NCBI GenBank assembly: GCA_048268885.1 | Contig: JBLWUP010000008.1 | Location: 1 to 64,000 of the forward strand | Length of the DNA: 64,000 nt | From: Pelagibius sp048268885 | Lineage (GTDB): Bacteria > Pseudomonadota > Alphaproteobacteria > Kiloniellales > Kiloniellaceae | Direction of reading: 5' to 3' | In this document: piece by piece, positions 44,415-55,097 of the stretch | How the letters are laid out: the number at the start of each line of letters is the position of its first letter | Position numbering within the stretch: position 1 is the stretch's first letter | Position numbers and translations under genes: made by a program | Notes under the pieces: model-generated | What the model was told of the DNA's origin: nothing | The model's database searches: none | Seen by the model: the letters and a program-made list of their open reading frames with translations, nothing else

Positions 44415-44436
44415 GCCGCGCGCCAGACGGGCAAGA

Positions 44437-44494
44437 GGGCCGGCGGCGACCCCCCAGTCGATGGGGAAGGTCGCGCCGGCCCTTTTCTTTTTTG
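44437..44494 (+). terminator. Rho-independent terminator of rpsD
   Basis: A long GC stem (AGGGCCGGCG... pairing with ...CGCCGGCCCT) is followed by TTTTCTTTTTT at 44484-44494. Confidence 0.9.
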
Positions 44495-44536
44495 CGCTAT
44501 AAAGGAACGGCTGAAACACGGGGGGGACTGGCCGCC

Positions 44537-45217
44537 ATGCGATCTGCCGCTTTGCTCTTGGCCGCGCTGGTGACCGGCTGCGCGGCGACACCGCCGCTCA
44601 CCTTGGAGGAGCGCTTCTACCAGAACGCCTTCTACAACGAGGAGATCGAGGTCGAGCAACCCCTGTTCCGCTGGGAAGAGCCGATCCGGGTTCACCTGGA
44701 GGGGGCCGCCGCAGAGGACCGCCGGCACCTCGAAAAGATCCTGGCGCAGATCGCCGCCGCCACGGGGCTCAGCGCCTCAATCGTCGACTCCCCGGCCGCC
44801 GAGGTTCGGGTCTACTTCGTCACCAGGGACGAATGGCGCGAGATCCTCGACAAGCAGATCGAGGCGCGGCACGCCGCCGGCTACTTCCAGCCCTTCGACG
44901 TCGCCTGCATGGCTTTGCCCCTCCGCTCCAAGCAGGGGCGCAACTATATGTTCGTCGTCATTCCGAAGTTCCGCTCGCAGAGCATCCGCCGGAAATGCAT
45001 CGCCCAGGAAGTCGGCCACGTCACCGGCCTGCGCTACGATGCCGTGGGGTATTCGGATACGGCCTTCGGGGACTGGGCTGCCGCGCCGCAGCTGACCGAG
45101 GTGGACTTTCAGCTCCTCAAGATCCTCTACGATCCGCGTCTGCGCAACGGCATGACATGGCGGGAAGCCCAGCCGATCGTGCGCCGGATCATCGACGAAG
45201 GCGCGGATGGCGATTAG
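44537..45217 (+). CDS. DUF2927 family lipoprotein
   Basis: The 226-residue product starts with a lipoprotein signal, LVTGCAA, so Cys18 is probably lipidated. The remainder is DUF2927, with VRVYFVTRDEW, KCIAQEVGHVTGL and LKILYDPRLRNGMTWREA. The EVGHVTGL segment resembles a degenerate metallopeptidase motif; activity is not established. It follows the rpsD terminator and so is transcribed separately. Confidence 0.85.
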   Translation: MRSAALLLAALVTGCAATPPLTLEERFYQNAFYNEEIEVEQPLFRWEEPIRVHLEGAAAEDRRHLEKILAQIAAATGLSASIVDSPAAEVRVYFVTRDEWREILDKQIEARHAAGYFQPFDVACMALPLRSKQGRNYMFVVIPKFRSQSIRRKCIAQEVGHVTGLRYDAVGYSDTAFGDWAAAPQLTEVDFQLLKILYDPRLRNGMTWREAQPIVRRIIDEGADGD

Positions 45218-45325
45218 GGATTTTCCCCGGCGTTTCTTTTGCGTATCAGCGGCTTGCGCTAAAGTGTGGGGATAACGGCTGAAGCGCCAACCAGGGCGCC
45301 GGACTTAAGGGGGAACCGCACGACC

Positions 45326-45700
45326 ATGGCCAAGATTCGTATCACTGCCGGCAGTGTTTCCATCGAGGTGGAGACGCGCGACACGCCCACCTCGGAAGCG
45401 ATCCTGGCGGCGCTGCCGATCCGCTCGACCGCGCGGACCTGGGGCGACGAGGTCTACTTCGACACGCCCGTCAGCCTGCCGCGCGAGCCGGATGCCAAGG
45501 CCGTGGTGGCGGCAGGGGAGATCGCTTTCTGGACCGACGGGGACGCCATCGCCATCGGCTTCGGGCCGACGCCGATCTCTCAGGGCGACGAGATCCGCCT
45601 GGCTTCGCCGGCCAATATCTGGGCCGACGCCCTGGATGATGTGACTGCCCTGGGCGGGGTAGGTGAAGGCGACCCGGTGACGGTTGAGGAGATCAGCTGA
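45326..45700 (+). CDS. Cyclophilin-like fold protein (TM1367/DUF369 type)
   Basis: The 124-residue protein is recognised from ILAALPIRSTARTWGDEVYFDTP, AFWTDGDAIAIGFGPTPIS and SPANIWADAL. The family adopts a cyclophilin-like barrel without proven prolyl isomerase activity. Its physiological role is unknown. It is 108 bases after the DUF2927 gene and followed by a terminator hairpin shared with the convergent CARDB gene. Confidence 0.85.
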   Translation: MAKIRITAGSVSIEVETRDTPTSEAILAALPIRSTARTWGDEVYFDTPVSLPREPDAKAVVAAGEIAFWTDGDAIAIGFGPTPISQGDEIRLASPANIWADALDDVTALGGVGEGDPVTVEEIS

Positions 45701-45770
45701 CCGATCGGCGTAGGTGCTTGCCGCTTTGCCCGCCGCGGGCGAGGAGATCCGGCGGGTCGCTTGAGGAAAG

Positions 45771-45798
45771 AGGACTGCCGAAATCACTCGGCAGTCCT
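45771..45798 (-). terminator. Hairpin terminator between convergent genes
   Basis: A perfect 11-bp stem (45771-45781 with 45788-45798) lies 12 bases beyond the CARDB-like gene on the minus strand and is followed by CTCTTTCCTC. It could serve both directions. Confidence 0.65.
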
Positions 45799-45810
45799 GC
45801 AGGTGGCGGC

Positions 45811-46377
45811 TCAGTTGGGGTCCGCGCAGAAACTGTGGAAGGAGTTGTTGCCCTCGTTGGTCTCACCGATGCTGTTGGTGGGATCGATACTGATATGGAA
45901 CTGGGCCTTGCCGTTCTTCCAGGCCCCATCGGGGATCGCCACGGCGGAGCCCTTCGCGGCCCCGGCCTGGATCATCGGGATCGTGTGGGTCAGGAACTGA
46001 CCTGTCGCGAAAGAGAATGAGACGTGGACCGGCGTGGCAAAGGTGTTGCCCTTGTTGCGGACAACGATCTGGACATGGCGTGAGCGCCCGTTCCCCGGCT
46101 CGCTTGAGCAGTAGTGGCTGCCGGGCTTGCCCTCCTGGATCTGCGGATTGAGGTACTCCCCGGCAAGGTCGATGAATTTGCTGCCCAGACCGTCCATCGG
46201 CTTGACCGGACCGGGGGTCGGCTTGACCGGCCGCTTCGCCGGCGCCTTCAGTTGGTTGGTTCGGTCGGCAGCTTCAGCCGAGCGTGCTTCGGCGGCGGAT
46301 CCGCCGGCAAAGTCGGCGGCCGCGAAGGTCAGGGCCACTGCGGCAGTGGCGGTGGCCAGAGCGAGCTTCTTGAACAT
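45811..46377 (-). CDS. Secreted CARDB-like domain protein
   Basis: The 188-residue protein has a signal peptide (about residues 1-30), a Pro/Lys-rich linker and a C-terminal Ig-like CARDB domain with VQIVVRNKGNTFATPVHVSFSF and the signature DPTNSIGETNEGNNSF. CARDB domains are adhesion-like modules of surface or periplasmic proteins. Two Cys (near SHYC and SFC) may form a disulfide. No neighbour explains its role. Confidence 0.85.
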   Translation of the reverse strand: MFKKLALATATAAVALTFAAADFAGGSAAEARSAEAADRTNQLKAPAKRPVKPTPGPVKPMDGLGSKFIDLAGEYLNPQIQEGKPGSHYCSSEPGNGRSRHVQIVVRNKGNTFATPVHVSFSFATGQFLTHTIPMIQAGAAKGSAVAIPDGAWKNGKAQFHISIDPTNSIGETNEGNNSFHSFCADPN

Positions 46378-46507
46378 CTGACGAGTACTCCGTGCTCAGG
46401 ATTGAATCTCCCTGGTAGTCGGTCCGACCCACTCAGAGGTTCAATGTCCACACGGATTGTTAGATAATCTTTATAAGATATTGATTTATAATAAAAGAAT
46501 GAAATTC

Positions 46508-46894
46508 CTAGATCGGAGGATGAGGCTGCGGCGGGCCCGGCTTGCGCACTGAGATGTAGAAGCAGCCGCCGTTCGGCAGCACGGCGAAGGTCTCCGGCCG
46601 GTAGGCCGCCCAGGCGCCGGCGGCCTTGAGGCGGCCGACGAAGCCGGCGCCCTCGGCCTCCTCGCCGGCGGACTCGACCAGCCACAGGCGGCCGCCCAGG
46701 ACCGGCAGCACCGGCCGGCCCTCGGCTTCGGCGATGGCCAGCAGGCGGGCGTCGGCGGAGACGCCGGGCGGGAAGACCACCAGCATCCGCCCGGCGGCGG
46801 TCTCCGGCAGGGCGGCCAGGGGCAGGGCGACCGCCATGACGGCCAGCCAGAGGCCGAGCAGGAGCAGCAGGATCTTGAGCGACAGGCCCTTCAC
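46508..46894 (-). CDS. Hypothetical membrane-anchored protein
   Basis: The 128-residue protein has a strong N-terminal membrane helix (LKILLLLLGLWLAVMAVALPLA) and a soluble C-terminal part with FPPGVSADARLLAIAEAEG. No family is recognised. It follows the MFS gene on the same strand after 21 bases and may belong to its operon. Confidence 0.7.
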   Translation of the reverse strand: MKGLSLKILLLLLGLWLAVMAVALPLAALPETAAGRMLVVFPPGVSADARLLAIAEAEGRPVLPVLGGRLWLVESAGEEAEGAGFVGRLKAAGAWAAYRPETFAVLPNGGCFYISVRKPGPPQPHPPI

Positions 46895-46915
46895 GGCGCC
46901 GTCCCGGCCGAGGCC

Positions 46916-48208
46916 CTAGCCGGCGCCGGCGAGACGGGCGACCGGCGCCTCGCGGATCGGCCAGTGCACGGCGGCGGCCATGAGGCCGAGGGCCACGTTG
47001 CCCCACCACACCACGTCGTAGGAGCCGGTGAGGTCGAAGACGTAGCCGCCCAGCCAGACGCCCAGGAAGGAGCCGATCTGGTGGCTCAAGAAGACGACGC
47101 CGAACAGCATGGCCATGTGCCGGGTGCCGAAGAATTGGGCGACCAGGCCGGAGGTCAGCGGCACCGTGGAGAGCCACAGCAGGCCCATGGCCCCGGCGAA
47201 GATGAGCACGCTGGCCGCGCTGATGGGCAGCAGGAAGAACAGGGCGATCACCACCGAGCGGGCGAAGTAGAGCGCCGAGAGCAGGTACTTCTTGCTGTAG
47301 CGTCCGCCCAGGTATCCGGCGCTGAAGGCGCCGACGATGTTGGCGCCGCCCACGATGGCCAGCGCCCAGGCCGCCAGGCCAGCGTCCAGCCCCATGTCGG
47401 TGATGTAGGACGGCAGGTGAGTCTGAATGAAAGCGACGTGGAAGCCGCAGACGAAAAACCCAAGTGTCAGAAGGTTATAGCTCGGATGCTTAAAGGCTTC
47501 ATTCAAGGCGCCGCCGGCCGACTGATGCACTCCGCCGCGCTCGGAGCGGCCGGTCAGGGCGGTCGATAGGGGCACCATGGCCAGGGCCAGGAAGCCGAAA
47601 AGGGTGAGCGCGGTGGACCAGCCGTAGGCCGAGAGGAAGGCTTGTCCGAGGGGCACCATGAAGAACTGGCCGGCCGAGCCGGCAGCGGTGCCGAGGCCCA
47701 GAGCCCAGGAGCGCTTGTCCTCCGGCATGAGGCGCGCGAAGGCGGCCAGGACGATGGCGAAGGACGCGCCGGAGATGCCGATGCCGATCAGCACGCCGGT
47801 CGAGAGCGTCAGCAGGCCGGGGGTCGAGGCGCCGGCCATGACGAAGAGCCCGGCCGCGTAGAGCAGGGCGCCGCCGGCCAGCACGCGGGCGCTGCCATAG
47901 CGGTCCGCCACCGCCCCGGCGACCGGCTGGAACAGTCCCCACAGCAGGTTCTGCACGGCGATGGCGAGGGCAAAGACCTCGCGGCCCCAGCCGAAGTCGC
48001 CCGACATCGGCGCCAGGAAAAGGCCGAAGCTGGCGCGGATGCCGAAGGACAGCAGCGCCAGCAGACAGCCGGCGCAGATGATGACGGCGGGGGTGCGCCA
48101 TCCGTGCAGGGAAGGGCCGTGCAGGGAAGGGCCGGGCTGGGAGGGGCCGGACAGGGAGGGGCCGGACAGGGAGGAGCGAGGGGCCTGCGGGCCGGCGCTA
48201 GGGGACAT
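46916..48208 (-). CDS. MFS transporter
   Basis: The protein has 430 residues from the ATG at 48208 and about 12 membrane helices (residues about 40-420). The loop GAVADRYGSARVLAGGAL matches the MFS loop 2-3 motif. It resembles the OFA/monocarboxylate-like branch (SFGIRASFGLFLAPMSGDFGW), but the substrate is unknown. Its N-terminal tail contains a five-copy repeat (S-L-x-G-P). A LysR gene lies 99 bases upstream on the same strand and may control it. Confidence 0.9.
   Translation of the reverse strand: MSPSAGPQAPRSSLSGPSLSGPSQPGPSLHGPSLHGWRTPAVIICAGCLLALLSFGIRASFGLFLAPMSGDFGWGREVFALAIAVQNLLWGLFQPVAGAVADRYGSARVLAGGALLYAAGLFVMAGASTPGLLTLSTGVLIGIGISGASFAIVLAAFARLMPEDKRSWALGLGTAAGSAGQFFMVPLGQAFLSAYGWSTALTLFGFLALAMVPLSTALTGRSERGGVHQSAGGALNEAFKHPSYNLLTLGFFVCGFHVAFIQTHLPSYITDMGLDAGLAAWALAIVGGANIVGAFSAGYLGGRYSKKYLLSALYFARSVVIALFFLLPISAASVLIFAGAMGLLWLSTVPLTSGLVAQFFGTRHMAMLFGVVFLSHQIGSFLGVWLGGYVFDLTGSYDVVWWGNVALGLMAAAVHWPIREAPVARLAGAG
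48102..48176 (-). repeat. Five tandem 15-bp units within the MFS gene
   Basis: Units of 15 bases encode SLSGP, SLSGP, SQPGP, SLHGP and SLHG in the cytoplasmic N-terminal tail. The length is a multiple of three, so copy number can change in frame. Confidence 0.85.
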
Positions 48209-48307
48209 GGATCTGGGCTCCGAGGGGTTCCTGGGGCGGGCGCGGCCGCCCGACCCGCAATCTAGGAGTCCGGCGATCATGCCGCAAATTCAATTTGAGA
48301 ATTTCTA

Positions 48308-49219
48308 TTATGCTATTTCGGCATATTCAGAGACGGCCAGCACGTCCTGTAGGGCGCGCTCCAGGGTATCGACGACCGCGGCCAGGGAGCCGATGAAGCG
48401 GCCGCGGACGATCCACACGGCGAGCCGGTAGTCGAAGTCGGGCACCTCGATGCTGCGCAGCCGGTCGCGGTAGGCGCTGTGCCGCAGCAGGCAGGTCGGC
48501 ACCAGCCCCAGGCCGTTGCCGCGCGCCACCAGGGACAGCAGCAGTTCCTGGTCGAAAGCCTCGACGGCGATGTTGAAGGGTGCTCCCGACTGCGCCAGCG
48601 CACGCCGGATGGCGCTGCGGTAGCTGCAGCCCTCCGGGTGTACGACCCAGCCGTGGGCGGCCAGGTCGGCGACCGGCGCGCGTGCCGGCAGGGGGGAGTC
48701 CGCCGCGGTCACCACCAGCAGCCGGTCCTGGCCCACCTTCCTGATCGGTGCCGTGGACGCCGGTTCGCTGGTGTTCGACGACAGCACCACGGCGGCGTTC
48801 ATGGCGTTGCTTTCGACGTCCTTCACCAGGTCGCCGCTCCAGTCGCTGCTGACGTCGAAGACCAGGGAAGGGAACTCCCGGCGCAGGACGTCGAGCGGTT
48901 CGTTCAGCACCAGTTGGGAGAGTCCCAGGGACACGCCCAGGCGGAACCTGCCATGCGGTTCGGCGCCTTCGGCGACGCTGCCGGCAAGATCGTCCAGCGC
49001 TTGGAGCACCCGCCGTCCGTGGGCCAGGGCCTGCCGGCCGGCCGGCGTCAGGGTGGGGGGCTTGCTGGAGCGGTCGAACAGGACCGTGCCGAGCTCCGCC
49101 TCGAGGCGCTGGATAAGCCGCGACACCGCCGGCTGGGTGAGGTTCAGCCGGGCCGCGGCGCCGTGCATGGAGCCGGCTTCGGCGACCGCCAGGAAGGCTC
49201 GGATCTCGGAAATCTTCAT
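48308..49219 (-). CDS. LysR family transcriptional regulator
   Basis: The 303-residue protein has a LysR winged helix at the N-terminus (MKISEIRAFLAVAEAGSM and LNLTQPAVSRLIQRLE) and an effector-binding domain from about residue 90. The downstream MFS gene on the same strand is the best candidate target. No obvious T-N11-A site stands out upstream. Confidence 0.92.
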   Translation of the reverse strand: MKISEIRAFLAVAEAGSMHGAAARLNLTQPAVSRLIQRLEAELGTVLFDRSSKPPTLTPAGRQALAHGRRVLQALDDLAGSVAEGAEPHGRFRLGVSLGLSQLVLNEPLDVLRREFPSLVFDVSSDWSGDLVKDVESNAMNAAVVLSSNTSEPASTAPIRKVGQDRLLVVTAADSPLPARAPVADLAAHGWVVHPEGCSYRSAIRRALAQSGAPFNIAVEAFDQELLLSLVARGNGLGLVPTCLLRHSAYRDRLRSIEVPDFDYRLAVWIVRGRFIGSLAAVVDTLERALQDVLAVSEYAEIA

Positions 49220-49552
49220 GCCGGGAACTTAATGTAGAGCATGAGGTCATGCCAAATCAGAATGTCGGAAGAGGCGTCTTCCGATCTGGCGGCATCCTTG
49301 GTCGAGAATCTCAAGAGTTCAATATATTGAATAATGATCAATGCGTTATGGCGTATTTCTCAGACAATAAAAGTGCCTTGGCCGGAGCTTGTCCCCGCAT
49401 CCGGCTTGCCGGCGTTCATGTGGTGGATGAGAAGACTTGCCGGTGCTAAGACGGCCAACGAGGCTTGATTCTCCGATGATTTGATTAGATGATCCGTCAA
49501 TATTTCCCGCCTCCCAAGGCAGGCGGTGGAGAAGCCGAGAGGGGAAACGCTC
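49220..49552. other. Intergenic region between the LysR and BTLCP genes
   Basis: This 333-base divergent region is AT-rich at 49310-49380. A decayed fragment of the hairpin repeat (GGAGCTTGTCCCC near 49384) is present. No gene is supported. Confidence 0.4.
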
Positions 49553-50260
49553 GTGCCGGTCTCGCGTCGCCGCTTCGTCTCTTTGTCCGCCGCAGCCGGC
49601 GCGGCGTTCTTCGGCCTGCCGTTGAACGGCGTCGTCTCGCGGCCGAGTCTGAGCCCGCGCGACGACCATTTCATACCGCCGTTCGGGAAGGTGGCGCCGC
49701 AGCAACGCCACACCTTTTTGCCGATGCACAGGTCGCTGCCCAAGGTGGAGGCGCGGCTGCGCCAGTGGAGCGCGGTTGCCCAGCGCGAGGCCGCGGAACT
49801 TCAGACCTCGGATCATCTGGCCATAAAGCGGTGGCGTGCGCTGCTGTATGGGCTGCCGCCCGGCAACACGAAGGAGGTGGCGCAGCAGGTGAACGTGGCC
49901 GTGAACAAGGCCGTCCGCTACGTTTCGGACTGGGATCACGGCCAAAAGCGGGACGTCTGGTACGGCCCGGCAGTGACCCTGCAAGAGGGCGGCGACTGCG
50001 AAGACTATGCCCTCTTGAAGGCGGTGACGCTGCATGCCCACGGCTGGCCGACCGAGACCATGCACCTCGTCGCCGGCATTCTCGACAACGGACAGGCCCA
50101 TATGATGCTGGGCGTCGATTTCGGCGGCGGCCGGCACGGCAAGCACGGCCTGCTGGACAACCTCTCGCCCGAGATCCGGCCGCGCCCCTTCCAGGCCTGG
50201 ACGCCCAAGTACCAGATTGGCGCCAACCAGCAGTCCGTGGTTTTCATCAAGGCGACGTGA
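49553..50260 (+). CDS. Transglutaminase-like cysteine peptidase (BTLCP family)
   Basis: A GTG at 49553, 8 bases after GAGAGGGG, gives 235 residues starting with a twin-arginine-like signal SRRRFVSLSAAAGAAFF. The mature enzyme has the BTLCP catalytic triad: Cys in GGDCEDYALLKA, His in GQAHMMLGV and Asp in LLDNLSPEI. Related proteins of the LapG type cleave surface adhesins under c-di-GMP control, but no lapD-like partner is nearby, so its target is unknown. A terminator follows. Confidence 0.88.
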   Translation: MPVSRRRFVSLSAAAGAAFFGLPLNGVVSRPSLSPRDDHFIPPFGKVAPQQRHTFLPMHRSLPKVEARLRQWSAVAQREAAELQTSDHLAIKRWRALLYGLPPGNTKEVAQQVNVAVNKAVRYVSDWDHGQKRDVWYGPAVTLQEGGDCEDYALLKAVTLHAHGWPTETMHLVAGILDNGQAHMMLGVDFGGGRHGKHGLLDNLSPEIRPRPFQAWTPKYQIGANQQSVVFIKAT

Positions 50261-50278
50261 GCTGCGTCCCCCAATGAA

Positions 50279-50310
50279 AAGGGCCGCTCCCCCTCCGGGA
50301 AGCGGCCCTT
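50279..50310. terminator. Bidirectional terminator
   Basis: AAGGGCCGCT (50279-50288) pairs with AGCGGCCCTT (50301-50310). The A-run before it serves as a T-run for grxD on the minus strand. It ends both convergent units. Confidence 0.8.
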
Positions 50311-50333
50311 CTATCGCTCTGGCGCGGCGCCGA

Positions 50334-50672
50334 TCAGGCGGCCGGCTTGGCCTCGATACCGTTGGTCTGCAGGAACTCCTGCAACTCGCCGGTCTGGAAC
50401 ATCTCGCGGATGATGTCGCAGCCGCCGACGAACTCGCCCTTCACGTAGAGCTGGGGAATGGTCGGCCAGTTGCTGAAGTCCTTGATGCCCTGGCGGATGC
50501 CCGGGTCCTGCAGCACGTCGACGCCTTTGAACTTCACATTGAGGTGCGAGAGGATCTGCACCACGGCGGCGGAAAAGCCGCACTGCGGAAACACCGGCGT
50601 GCCTTTCATGAACAGCACGACCTGGCTGTCGTCGATCTCCTGCTTGATCCGCGCGGCTACGGTCTCATCCAT
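50334..50672 (-). CDS. grxD: Monothiol glutaredoxin, Grx4/GrxD type
   Basis: The 112-residue protein has the CGFS active site at residues 31-34 (PQCGFSAAV), preceded by VVLFMKGTP, as in Fe-S-carrying monothiol glutaredoxins. These bind a bridging 2Fe-2S cluster with glutathione and often pair with BolA proteins. The bolA gene is 82 bases upstream on the same strand, which fits this partnership. Confidence 0.96.
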   Translation of the reverse strand: MDETVAARIKQEIDDSQVVLFMKGTPVFPQCGFSAAVVQILSHLNVKFKGVDVLQDPGIRQGIKDFSNWPTIPQLYVKGEFVGGCDIIREMFQTGELQEFLQTNGIEAKPAA

Positions 50673-50754
50673 AACCTTAACTCCTTTCCCGATAAGCGGC
50701 GCGCCTGCAACGCCGCCGCTGGGCCCGTCACGGGGCCACTGTTAAACCGTCGTC

Positions 50755-50994
50755 TTAAGCTTCAGGGGGCGCAGAAGTCTGCAGCGCCAAGGCGTGAAGC
50801 TCGTTGCCCATGCGGCCCTGCAGGGCCTCATAGACCATCTGGTGTTGCTGCACCCGGGTCTTTCCGCGAAACGCTTCGGACACGATGTAGGCCGCGTAGT
50901 GGTCGCCGTCGCCGCGCAGATCCTCGATCCGCACCTGGGCGTCCGGCAGCGCCGTCTTGATCATGCCCTCGATATCGCCGGGGTTCATCGGCAT
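50755..50994 (-). CDS. BolA family protein
   Basis: The 79-residue protein has the BolA fold, with GDGDHYAAYIVSEAFRGKTRVQQHQMVYEAL in two parts and a conserved His after KTRVQQ. BolA proteins form Fe-S-bridged heterodimers with monothiol glutaredoxins such as the adjacent GrxD and influence iron and stress regulation. It lies between purL and grxD, a common alphaproteobacterial order. Confidence 0.94.
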   Translation of the reverse strand: MPMNPGDIEGMIKTALPDAQVRIEDLRGDGDHYAAYIVSEAFRGKTRVQQHQMVYEALQGRMGNELHALALQTSAPPEA

Positions 50995-51100
50995 GCTGTC
51001 GATCCCTCTCTGACCCGAAGGGGGTCCCTAAATCCGTCTCGGGCCCGCTTGTGGGGCCCTTGGTCTCTCTGCTCTGGTCCGCCCGCGGCGAAAGGGCCGC

Positions 51101-51116
51101 GCCTAGCGGTCCATGC

Positions 51117-51128
<12 letters not shown>
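51101..51128. repeat. 14-bp tandem duplication spanning the purL stop codon
   Basis: Two perfect copies of GCCTAGCGGTCCAT occupy 51101-51114 and 51115-51128. The purL stop (51117-51119) lies in the second, with an extra TAG 14 bases further on in another frame. Confidence 0.9.
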
Positions 51129-53347
<2,219 letters not shown>

Positions 53348-53351
<4 letters not shown>

Positions 53352-54037
53352 GACAGTGCCTCCACCAGACCGTCGAAGAAGGCGCGTCCGTCATTGCCGC
53401 CCAGCTTGGGGTCGGAGAGGCGCTCGGGGTGCGGCATCAGGCCCAACACCGTCTTGGTCTCGTTGTAGACCCCGGCGATGTTGCGCTGGGAGCCGTTGGG
53501 GTTGGCCGCCTCGGTGATGCTGCCGTCGGGTTCGCAGTAGCGGAAGGCGACCTGGCCGCGGTCTTCCAGGGCCGAGAGCGTGTCGTCGTCGGCGTAGTAG
53601 TTGCCGTCGTGGTGCGCAATGGGGATGCGGATGGCCTGGTCCTGCTCGTACTTGGCGGTGAAGAGGCTCTGGCTGGTCTCGGCTTTGAGGGTCACATCGC
53701 GGCAGATGTAACGCAGATTGGCATTGCGCATCAGGGTGCCGGGCACCAGGCGGGCCTCGGTCAACACTTGAAAGCCGTTGCAGATGCCGAGCACCGCCAC
53801 GCCCTTCTTGGCGCGGGCGACGACCTCTTTCATCACCGGCGAATTGGCGGCGATGGCGCCGGGGCGCAGGTAATCGCCGTAGGAGAAGCCGCCGGGCAGC
53901 ACGATGAGGTCGACCTTCTCGAAGTCGCTGTCCTTGTGCCAGACCATCAGCGGTTCGCTGTTCATGGACTGGCGCAGCGCGACCTGCACGTCCCGGTCGC
54001 TGTTGGAATCCGGAAACACGATGACCGCAGCCTTCAT
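53348..54037 (-). CDS. purQ: Phosphoribosylformylglycinamidine synthase subunit PurQ
   Basis: This class I glutamine amidotransferase supplies ammonia to PurL. From the ATG at 54037, after AGGAGGAG, it has 229 residues, with the nucleophile Cys in VLGICNGFQVL and the catalytic His in LMPHPERL. Its start overlaps the preceding glycolipid-binding gene (ATGA) and its end overlaps purL (GTGA), so all three are translationally coupled. Confidence 0.96.
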
Positions 54038-54621
54038 CTGGGCCAACTCCTCCTGAAGGTTTCGGGGTAGTCCCTCACCAGGCCGTCGGCATCCACCGCC
54101 AGCTCGGCGGTGAAGTTCCGGAACAGGCCTTCATAGCGGTAAAGGCCGCCTTGCGGGCCCAGCGCCTGCAGGCAGGTATAGCGTTGCTCGGCCGGGCGGG
54201 GCGTCAGCTCCGGGACCGGCAGGTAGACGACGCGGATCTCGGCGCTTTCTCCCTCCGCCAGATCCATACGGCGGATCGGCAGCGTGTTGGTGAAGGGCGT
54301 GACCTGGATATCGACGTCCAGGCAGCCGTCCAGCTCTGGGGCGGCAGCGCCCTCGACCTGCCAGTGGCCGGCGCCGTCGCTTTCCAGCAGCAGGCGCCGC
54401 GGCGCCGACTCCTCGCCGGCGTTGACCGCGAAGCTGAGGCGCCGGACGTGCCAAGCCTCGTCGGTCTCCAGCTCGTAGCGGCAGCGCAAGTGCCGCCCGT
54501 CGCGCATACGCAGGATCATGCCCAAGGCCTTGGTGCCGGCTTCGCCGGGGCGCAGGCTCAAGTGCTCGCAGCCCGGCTCCTCCCAGGGGATCCAGTAGAT
54601 ATCGCGGGCTTCCTGGGGCAC
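54034..54621 (-). CDS. Putative glycolipid-binding domain protein (DUF1089)
   Basis: The 195-residue protein is recognised from LDVDIQVTPFTNTLPIRR near residue 100 and the final YEGLFRNFTAELAVDADGLVRDYP, both typical of the putative glycolipid-binding family. It appears soluble, with no signal peptide. A GTG at 54621 is the probable start, 7 bases after purS. It sits inside the purSQL operon and overlaps purQ by ATGA. Its role there is not known. Confidence 0.85.
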   Translation of the reverse strand: MPQEARDIYWIPWEEPGCEHLSLRPGEAGTKALGMILRMRDGRHLRCRYELETDEAWHVRRLSFAVNAGEESAPRRLLLESDGAGHWQVEGAAAPELDGCLDVDIQVTPFTNTLPIRRMDLAEGESAEIRVVYLPVPELTPRPAEQRYTCLQALGPQGGLYRYEGLFRNFTAELAVDADGLVRDYPETFRRSWPR

Positions 54622-54628
54622 TTGGCGG

Positions 54629-54871
54629 CTAGCCGTTCAGCTCGATGGTGTAGTTTTCGATCACGGTGTTGGCGAGCAGCTTCTCGCACATGGCCTCGAC
54701 CTCGGCGCGGGCCTTGGTGGGGTCGCTCTCGGCCAGGGAGAATTCGATGACCTTGCCCTGGCGCACGTCGTTGACGCCGCCGAAGCCAAGGGAAGAGAGG
54801 GCATGCTCGATGGCCTTGCCCTGGGGGTCCAGAACACCGTTTTTCAGGGTGACGTGAACGCGTGCTTTCAT
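54629..54871 (-). CDS. purS: Phosphoribosylformylglycinamidine synthase subunit PurS
   Basis: PurS is the small structural subunit that joins PurQ and PurL. The ATG at 54871 gives 80 residues starting MKARVHVTLKNGVLDPQG, the usual start; another ATG lies four codons upstream. The motif VNDVRQGKVIEFSL and the C-terminal LANTVIENYTIEL match the family. It is the first gene of purS-DUF1089-purQ-purL. Confidence 0.95.
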   Translation of the reverse strand: MKARVHVTLKNGVLDPQGKAIEHALSSLGFGGVNDVRQGKVIEFSLAESDPTKARAEVEAMCEKLLANTVIENYTIELNG

Positions 54872-55034
54872 GAGGGCCTTCATGGGTCGGACGGTGCCGA
54901 CTCGCGGGGGTGAAAGTTGGCCGGACCTTAGCCGCGCCAGCCCGGCAAAACAAGCGGTACACCAGTGGAAAAACGGCGCTGCGGGGGAGGTTCCGGCGCC
55001 CGCCCGCGGCCTCGACCGGTTCGTTCAATATAGT

Positions 55035-55045
55035 TGACTAAGTCA
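55035..55045. promoter_or_regulatory. Dyad operator candidate upstream of the MarR-GNAT gene
   Basis: TGACT-A-AGTCA is a perfect dyad flanked by ATATA on each side and overlaps a TTGACT -35-like hexamer with TGATAG 17 bases downstream. It fits an autoregulatory MarR site. Confidence 0.5.
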
Positions 55046-55097
55046 TATATATTGCCTGATAGTAGCATGCAGATGTTCCGCCGCTTGGGGGCCGCCG

